Positions 11,277 to 17,546 of a stretch of 17,546 bases of DNA are shown here, piece after piece; within the stretch, counting starts at the first letter, position 1; every line of letters starts with the position of its first letter. This stretch comes from Setaria digitata (lineage: Eukaryota; Nematoda; Chromadorea; Rhabditida; Setariidae). The stretch is taken from assembly GCA_003640385.1 (NCBI GenBank), contig RCAB01000819.1:1-17546 (forward strand), given 5' to 3'. The notes under the pieces were generated by a model. The model was not told where the DNA came from, did no database searches, and was given only the letters and a program-made list of their open reading frames with translations. Both the position numbers and the translations under genes were made by a program.

Positions 11277-11335
11277 GTGTAATATTTGTGACGTTTTGTC
11301 AAGAAATTGCAAAAAAAAAAAAAAAAAAAAAAAAA
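11271..11335 (+). promoter_or_regulatory. Possible trans-splice acceptor and A-rich leader of ATG12
   Basis: The sequence CATTTTTCAG ends at 11276 and is a strong nematode 3' splice site, 59 bases before the ATG12 start. The following leader ends in 25 consecutive A bases (11311-11335) that run into the A of the ATG. If the acceptor is used for spliced-leader addition, the mature 5' leader would be the leader RNA plus about 59 bases, nearly half of them A. Confidence 0.4.
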
Positions 11336-11998
11336 ATGTCGGAAAGTGCAAAAGTTGAAATCCTGTTAAAAGCAGTCGGCGATGCGCCAATATTGAAACA
11401 GAATAAGTGGACGGTTGACGAAAAGAAGACAGTGGCCGAGTTAAGCATTTTCTTGAGAAATTATATGAAGGTATAAGCTTGTTTAATTGTGACCACTTAT
11501 TTGCATAATTACTACTTGTGCTCCCTAGGAAAATATAATATGTACAAAAAATGTATCCTTTGAAAAACTTGATTTTAATACGTTGTTGAAGTAGTTGTTG
11601 AGAGGGAGGAATCAGCATAATGCGGAACTTTTATTTTCATGCTTACACAAAATTAATAAACTCCTATTGAACATTACTGACCAATGAAAGTGACGAATGA
11701 CGGATTTCATTCAAAATTCCAACTGTTAAATGCAGCATTTTTGAGACACGATCAGTATTAAAAGAAGCCATCTTACAGTGTTCATTTTCCAGATCACTTT
11801 AAATTATATACCTTATAATTTTATTTATATTCAATGCTGCCAAAATTTCAGCTTAGTGAAAATGATTCTCTATTGCTTTTCATTAATCAGTGTTTCGCAC
11901 CATCACCGGATCAAACAGTACGGAATTTAAAGGATTGCTTCGCTCCAGGTGATTCGAAGTTAGTCATCAACTATAGCAAGACCCAAGCTTGGGGTTAA
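11336..11998 (+). CDS. ATG12 (lgg-3): Ubiquitin-like autophagy protein ATG12
   Basis: ATG12 is a ubiquitin-like modifier. The E1-like ATG7 and E2-like ATG10 attach it through its C-terminal glycine to a lysine of ATG5. The conjugate, with ATG16, promotes lipidation of ATG8 proteins on the forming autophagosome. Exon 1 is 11336-11470 and exon 2 is 11852-11998. The junction is in phase 0 with donor GTATAA and acceptor TTTCAG, giving 93 residues. The family core is present: LLKAVGDAPILKQNKW near residues 10-25, FAPSPDQTVRNL, and the C-terminus TQAWG ending in the conjugating glycine with no extension. It is shorter than human ATG12 (about 140) because it lacks the variable N-terminal extension, which autophagy does not need in other species. 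The ATG chosen is the first one; the frame upstream is open only through the poly(A) run and has no ATG. Confidence 0.95.
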
Positions 11999-13074
11999 CT
12001 TTATGTTTTTTGTTACTTTTGTCTTGCCAGTTTTCTTTCTTTCAATCCAGGAAACTTCAGTTCTTTATCTAATTTTTTGTTTAATGTTTTTGCCTGTTTG
12101 TTTCGGGATATGTGGCAATTTTATTTATCGTTTCGCAGCCGTTCATCTTTCCTTGTTCTCCGATTTTATATTTTTTGAAACAAACATTTCACAGATTTGC
12201 TTGAAACTTCACACTTTGAGAAATATTGTCACTTTCGATTGGTGGGCATACATTTTTGGCCTCAGCTTGCTTTTCAGACCACTTATACTTGACCGGTTGA
12301 ATAATTAAATAGATTTGAATCATTATCTCTTTCGGCATTTTATTTTCGTAAATTTCAAAATTAAAAAAATTTTTGTGCTCAATTCATGTGCGATCTTTTT
12401 AATTTTCAAATCCTTGAATTAGTTTCTTATCCTCGTAAGCAACTATTGATCAGTGATAGTGTCTCTCGTTTATGTTTTTGAAGCTGTCGGATTTTTCTGA
12501 CTGTTGATGTGAATTAAAGTAAGAATGACGAAAAGTTTTACTATAGATTAATGTGATTCTTTCATTTCCACTTAATGTTGCTGTTGTTCCATATTATGCC
12601 ACCATCCTGATTGGAGTTACTTCTCTGTCCTTTATCTCTGAAACATTAAAGTCCACTATTTGTTCCCGTATTTCTTGATTTAACATTACCATAATTTCGT
12701 AACTTACAAATACAATAAATCTTTCAAATGCTTAATCAGGAAACATGTAAATGCTACTTTGCATTGGCACTGATTGAAAATTTTCCAAAAGCTTAAAATG
12801 TGAAACAGACAAATGAAATTACAGTCGTAAACTTGGATATATTTATCTACTTGTTAACTGAACTATTTGTTTTTCAATGCTTTTATAACGCGAAGTTGAA
12901 GTGACTTGACAAATTTTCCTTTAATTTGATTTTCCGGATTTCAACTCACTTGATTACTTAATGGTGGTAAGGAAAGAAGTCTTCATGATATGTAACTGAA
13001 TAATTGGAGAGTCGAACTCAGTTTCGTGATCAAATTACTAAAACAACTGTATTTGGATATTCTGGATAGTTGTA
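11999..13074. other. Spacer between ATG12 and RFT1
   Basis: About 1.1 kb of T-rich sequence lies between two same-strand genes. It contains one canonical AATAAA at 12714-12719, a possible ATG12 polyadenylation signal about 715 bases past the stop; no earlier AATAAA was seen. An open frame from 12003 to about 12308 is low-complexity, rich in Phe and Leu, and matches nothing I know. A weak CTCAG at 13021 could be the RFT1 trans-splice acceptor. Confidence 0.5.
12714..12719 (+). terminator. Possible polyadenylation signal of ATG12
   Basis: This is a canonical AATAAA on the plus strand between the ATG12 stop (11998) and the RFT1 start (13075). The distance from the stop is long for a nematode, so a nearer non-canonical hexamer may be used instead. 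Confidence 0.3.
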
Positions 13075-16000
13075 ATGGAATCGTTGGCTACATCTTTTAT
13101 TCACAACTTTAGTGGGCAGGTTTGTGCTATTAGGAATTCTTTTATCTTTAATTTCTTTCTTTTTTTGATGTTGTAAACTGAGTTTGATGAACTGAATATC
13201 TTTTAAGACAGAGAAGTAAATTTCATTTATTTGATTTAATCTGAATTTCGGCAAGTAGCAGCGACTTTCTTCGCTATGTGTATGCAGTACTACCCCTTTT
13301 TTCTTCAAAGCACTTTGAAGATTTATGATCTTCGCTGAGGTTTTATTCAGAATAGTTTTCAATGGTTTATTCAGTAAGATTTTTTTCAGTTGGTTTCTCG
13401 CATATTCTCATTCGCCATCAACATGTATTTGTTACGGCAGGTTGACAGTGATACTTTGGGTCTCGTCAATGTCAAGTAATGAACTTTTAAAAATTGCATT
13501 TGGCAGTTTTAAATCATCAAATGCTTTGTCAGCTTGCAGTCGAATATTGCTTAGTACCAAACTACCATTATAAACGAGTGGTAGTCATGTAGATTTTTCA
13601 TTTTTCAGTCTATATTTTGTTCCAGAAGTTGAAAAATAAGGACTATCTCCGTACTGAAATGAGGAACTTTAAGAAAAGTTTCTGTGATGTATTTCCTGGA
13701 AGTTGATGTTCTACATAAAATGTTTGAAACAAGAAACTAATTAAAAGATTAGGAAGTGAGACTTCATCTTACTCTTGGTTTATTATCTTTTTTAGTTTAA
13801 TGTTATTTCATTCAATTTATTATCTTTTTTAGTTTAATGTTATTTCATTCAACAACAATTTTTCTGGTGCGTGAGCCATTTCGGAAGGTATTTCTTTCAA
13901 GTGATATACCATTATCTGTTGCTGTTACACATCTGTGGTTTGCGTAAGTTTCCCTGTAAAACTTGGAGTTTTTATCAATAGTAATTTTTTTATGATAATT
14001 TATTTTCTTCTCAAGTGTATTTTCTTAGCTAGAAAGCAAGATGATCTAGTTTTTACTTGAGCTAATTTTATTAATTCCTTAAAGATTTCAGGCCATTACT
14101 ATGTCCTTTAATAGCCGTTTTGCTGTATTTGTGTTTTTGGCTACCTTTTTCAAATGTACCAAACTCTTCATTGGTACCATCGTATGCTACAGCACTATCA
14201 GCGTTTGCAGTCTCTGCGTGGCTGGAGTCATTTGCAGAGCCCTATGTTATATTGTTATTAAGACTTGGAATGGGTGCTCAGCATGCCTTTGCCCATGGTT
14301 TCTTGGTTATAACACAACGAATTTTTGTGCTTATTCTGATTATTGCAGTACCGATGTTACCTGTTTATACATTCTGCTGTGCACAGGTTTGTCCGAAAGA
14401 ATGAAAAAATTGATCTAATAAGATAAGGATAGGAAAGATTTTTAGAGGAAAGAAGCAAAAAAACCTGGGAATATGAAAGATTTTTATAGAAAGGAAAGCA
14501 TAATAAACCTAACATGATAGCCAGACTTAAATTTGCTTAAGAAAATTATTCATTACCACACAGTTGAGTTGTGCTATTCACTAGCACATCCAGTAATTAT
14601 TTTGCAGTATGCATCCAAAAACCTGGTTGCGCTCAACTAAAGTAACCTTTAGAGATAGCCAGTTTATTGCTATCATATTTAGAATTCCACCCAATTGCAG
14701 TTTTTTCAGGTTTTGTCATCTTTCTGCTATTGTTCTTTATGTATTTACTTCCTAATTTCTAACAGTCAACATATCTTATCCTCTGTTAGAGGTTTCAGTA
14801 TGGTGTCACTTTATCCAAGATTTCCCGAAGCATTATCAAAAGAGGTGTTTTTCAGGTTCAATACTTTAAAATTTACGACTCTTTATATAATTGTATTGTC
14901 ATTAGTAGTTGAGGCTATTTTGCTGCTGTTGGTTTAGGTGTTGCCACTGAAATATTAAACAGAACTTAAATTTTTAGAACCGTTCAATGTTGGTGGCTTT
15001 CACTATTCATTCTATTTTTAAACAAACTGTTACGAATGGTAGTGGCTACGTCCTTGCATTTACGAATTTCTTTTCGTTGTCAGATCAAGGCTAGATTTAT
15101 CAGTTACATTGCGATTCATTTTGTGTTCTATTTGCCGTGAGTGATATTATTGGTTTTGCAAGCCTGGACATTTCCAAACTTCTTCAATCAAAGTAACCGG
15201 AAATTTACAATTTTATTGTAAATTGTGTTTCATTTTCAGCGGTTTTCGATGCAGTTGATAAATTGGGTAGCTTGGTTGCGCGCATTATTTTTGCACCGCT
15301 AGAGCATTCTGCGTATTTGTATTTCTCTGCGTGTCTTCGAAGAACAGCTTCGGCAAAAGACCAAACTGAGGTATATTTGGGGGAGAAGGATTTCAGTTTA
15401 AACATTTTCCACACTTCATGTGGGAATTTGAAGTTTCTGTTTTAATTACTCTAGATTTTTGTCTTTAATCGGTTATTTCTTTTAATCAGAAGTATCATTG
15501 AAGCATCACATTTTCTTGCAGTAAAATGGTAGAATACTTGCATTTTCCTCCTTGCCAGTACTTCACGATTTTTAAAGCTGTAATTTTCGTGCAGAGTTTT
15601 GCAGATTGATGTAAAAAAAGGAATAAGTTCAATGAATGATCTCCTCCATATTGTTGTTGTGATAGGTACAGTAATATTTACCTTTGCAATACCTTACTCC
15701 CCTCTTGCTGTCAAAATATATGGTGGCAGTCTATTGGTCAATAATGCAGGCTAGTCGTTTAGAACATTTAAGCTCTTCATAGGGACTACATTCCGAATTT
15801 CGAAAAAGCAAAGCTTAAGAAAGACATTCTTAATTTATAATCTTGTTCTTTTGCTGCCTTGCTTTACTTTGTCTTGTTTATTTCTTGCTTTTTGTTTGTC
15901 ATCTCACATTTTATTTCTAGCTTTTACTACGTGAAGTCCTTATGTGGAATTTTTATTTCTTTTTAGGTGCAAATATTCTGAGACTTTACTGTTTTTATAT

Positions 16001-17250
16001 AATTGTAATTGCAATCAATGGTATCACAGAATGCTTTACAATGGCAACAATGAGTGAACGAAAGGTTCTTTTTCTTAAAAATTATAAAAGCTACTTTGAC
16101 TTAATGATTTCTACTTTCTGTCACTGTGTATTTCATATTAGGTCAGGGTATGTTTTTTTTTTCTTTTTTTTTTTTAATATTAAGCAGTTACTTGTGTTTA
16201 TAATATTAAATAAACTGCTCTTGTCATATGCTTTTGCGTATTATCCTGCTGGAAACCATCATTCTGTCTGCTTTTTTGCTGCAGGTCTACGTCAGCAAAA
16301 TCCAAAGATATATACAAATATGTTTCGCCAGTTATTATTCCCATATTTCGATGGACCATTTTTTCTCATAGTTCATTCAACTCTTTAATGTGGTTATAGA
16401 TTTTCTTAGTCGAAATTCTGTATGGTACGAAATTGCAGCTTCTTTTGCATGGATGGTTTTTATTTCTTTCCTCTCCCATTCAAATATTCCTATCGTCCGT
16501 GTTTTCATATGTTGTTGGTGCATATGGCCTGATATTGGCAAATATAATCACTATGCTAATGCGAATAATTTATAGGTAAACGATATATTTTCGTTGCTAT
16601 TTTCATGGTTTTTACTAGAAAATAAAAGAATTTTATTGAATGATGCAAGTTAATTAATTTTTTAGCTGGCGACACATCCATCGATTCTCATGCGGTCAAA
16701 TCAATTTTTTGGAAGCACTCCCAAATTTTTCAACAATCACAATTCTTCTTTTCTCCCTTATTGTAACATCAGTTTCTCTTTTGGTTAGTTTTTGATATTT
16801 TATCAGTGCCAATTCCTCGTGATGCTTTTGTAAAAGGTCGTAAGTATCAATCTTTATGTTGTCGGAGCAAAAGAGGAATGAATGAATCATGTTTTGCTAT
16901 TCTGGCGCTTGATGCGGAAAATGTATATTTATTTAAACCAAAAGAACGTTTTCAGTCTTTTACCGGAGCCCTCAAGTGTCCCTTTTTCCTGCACTAAGAG
17001 TCTAGTAATTTACCTTTTTGCAGTTTATATCCATTCAGTTTCATATTTTCTTAAACTTAAATTAATTAAATTGATTGGTTGAGTAGTTTGGTTTTAGATT
17101 TTTGGTGGAGTTGATGGTATAATGCACAATGCTGCACATGTAGCTGTTGGAGGTGCTTTATTTATCTTTGTTATCAATCATATCTATCAGAATGATGTGC
17201 ATGTTATCAAATATCTAGGTGATCAGTCGTTTGGAGCGCATTCTTATTAA
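13075..17250 (+). CDS. RFT1: RFT1 homologue, ER multi-pass protein of N-glycan precursor assembly
   Basis: RFT1 is an ER membrane protein needed to use Man5GlcNAc2-PP-dolichol in N-glycosylation. It was proposed as the flippase, though that role is disputed. Exons: 13075-13119, 13390-13475, 13833-13943, 14092-14386, 14710-14844, 14978-15089, 15240-15370, 15605-15749, 15967-16064, 16400-16575, 16666-16783, 17098-17250. All junctions keep frame, giving 534 residues (human about 541). Family blocks seen: SGQLVSRIFSFAINMYLLRQ (12-31), GLVNVNLMLFHSTTIFLVRE, EPFRK, LESFAEPY, DKLGSLVARIIFAPLEHSAY (about 267-286), IYGGSLL, LRLYC...AINGITECFTMATMS (about 358-384) and VGAYGLILAN. The protein is hydrophobic throughout, fitting a protein with about a dozen membrane spans. 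Odd points: introns 6 and 8 have GC donors, exon 3 has a duplicated acceptor, and the EGER motif reads NGSG (about 245-248). The end of exon 5 is the least certain junction. Confidence 0.95.
13779..13852 (+). repeat. Perfect 37-bp tandem duplication spanning a splice acceptor of RFT1
   Basis: Bases 13779-13815 are repeated exactly at 13816-13852. Each copy holds TTTATTATC, six T, AG, and the first 20 bases of RFT1 exon 3, so the whole 3' splice site is doubled. The gene model uses the second acceptor (AG at 13831-13832). Use of the first (AG at 13794-13795) would add 37 bases, shift the frame and meet TAG after about a dozen codons. Confidence 0.97.
15090..15239 (+). other. GC-AG intron (RFT1 intron 6)
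   Basis: The conserved coding sequence ends ...LSDQ plus one G at 15089 and resumes with CG GTT TTC (A-V-F-D) at 15240 after CATTTTCAG. The only donor that keeps the RFT1 family frame is AAG|GCTAGA, so the intron begins GC, not GT. No GT is available at or beside this point. Confidence 0.85.
15750..15966 (+). other. GC-AG intron (RFT1 intron 8)
   Basis: Exon 8 ends ...LLVNNA plus G at 15749, and exon 9 opens with GT GCA AAT (G-A-N-I-L-R) at 15967 after CTTTTTAG. The donor is CAG|GCTAGT, a second GC start sharing the GCTAG core with intron 6. The frame and the family match across the junction leave no GT alternative. Confidence 0.85.
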
Positions 17251-17546
17251 AGTTTGAATCTCGTAATAAGCCGGCAAGATATCTATTATCACTTTCCAAG
17301 CAATTTTTTTTTCCTTAGCATATTTTTGAATAGGTTTTCTTTGCTAATTATGATATTTTTGGTGTTCTATTTTATCTGGTCGACGCTTTTCGACCTTTTA
17401 TTCTCTTGAATTACCGTTTCGTTGCTTATCATTGATTGAATCCCGCATATTTTGCTAGAGTTATGAGTGGAAGTTTTTTTCGTAAGTTGATGAGTTTAAT
17501 TCAGCTTCCTATAATAATCGCACCGATCCGTCTTGTTTTTTTTTTT
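17251..17546. other. 3' flank of RFT1
   Basis: This stretch is T-rich and runs to the window end, which closes in a run of T. It should hold the RFT1 3' untranslated region. No AATAAA is present on the plus strand; an AATAAG shortly after the stop (about 17265) and an AATAAT near 17514 are only weak candidates. No further gene is visible. Confidence 0.5.

Noticed and set aside
11288..11335. N-terminal extension of ATG12 through the poly(A) tract (poly-Lys)
   Set aside because: It has no ATG; the only start would be a GTG. The family N-terminus is variable, and the first ATG at 11336 gives a sound protein.
12003..12308. Hydrophobic open frame of about 101 codons just after the ATG12 stop
   Set aside because: It is T-rich, low-complexity sequence giving mostly Phe and Leu, with no family match, and it lies where the ATG12 3' untranslated region should be. 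It is explained by base composition.
15942..16388. 148-codon open frame including LRLYC...NGITECF
   Set aside because: Only 15967-16064 is real coding sequence (RFT1 exon 9). The frame happens to stay open through the neighbouring introns, including a T-run that reads as poly-Phe.
16806..16997. Possible extra RFT1 exon between exons 11 and 12
   Set aside because: Exons 11 and 12 join directly in phase 0 and match the family length. The candidate frame is polar and does not resemble the RFT1 C-terminal region.

Overview
The window is ordinary nuclear DNA of a nematode, most likely a filarial or related clade III species. The evidence is AT-rich, intron-dense genes, nearly all 3' splice sites of the TTTCAG/TTTTAG type, very short leaders preceded by splice-acceptor-like sequence (as expected for spliced-leader trans-splicing), and animal-type proteins. 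The species cannot be named from this alone. Nothing looks bacterial, viral or phage-derived, and there is no CRISPR array. One N (5121) marks an unresolved base.

Layout: a tRNA-Lys(CUU) gene on the minus strand is cut by the left edge (1-60). A 19-exon minus-strand gene (816-6818) encodes the 75 kDa iron-sulphur subunit of mitochondrial complex I (NDUFS1; nuo-5 in C. elegans). Upstream of it on the same strand, a 6-exon gene (7439-9673) encodes ZFPL1, a cis-Golgi zinc-finger membrane protein. After a divergent intergenic region of about 1.7 kb, two plus-strand genes follow: a 2-exon gene for the ubiquitin-like autophagy protein ATG12 (11336-11998) and a 12-exon gene for the N-glycosylation membrane protein RFT1 (13075-17250). 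I assembled all four gene models by hand. Every exon junction keeps the reading frame, and total lengths are close to what I recall for the families (734, 319, 93 and 534 residues).

The genes form two head-to-tail pairs, ZFPL1>NDUFS1 and ATG12>RFT1, that diverge from a shared upstream region. From memory, the C. elegans homologues of the first pair are neighbours (Y45G12B.2 and Y45G12B.1), which suggests an old linkage and possibly an operon. The pairs do not form one pathway: they serve respiration, Golgi structure, autophagy and lipid-linked glycan assembly.

No new biological system was found. The points of interest are small: two GC-AG introns and a perfectly duplicated splice acceptor in RFT1, loss of the conserved EGER motif in RFT1, a 25-A tract directly before the ATG12 start codon, weak splice sites and a near-identical 110-bp duplication in an NDUFS1 intron, and an unexplained coding-like patch at about 9.85-10.14 kb.
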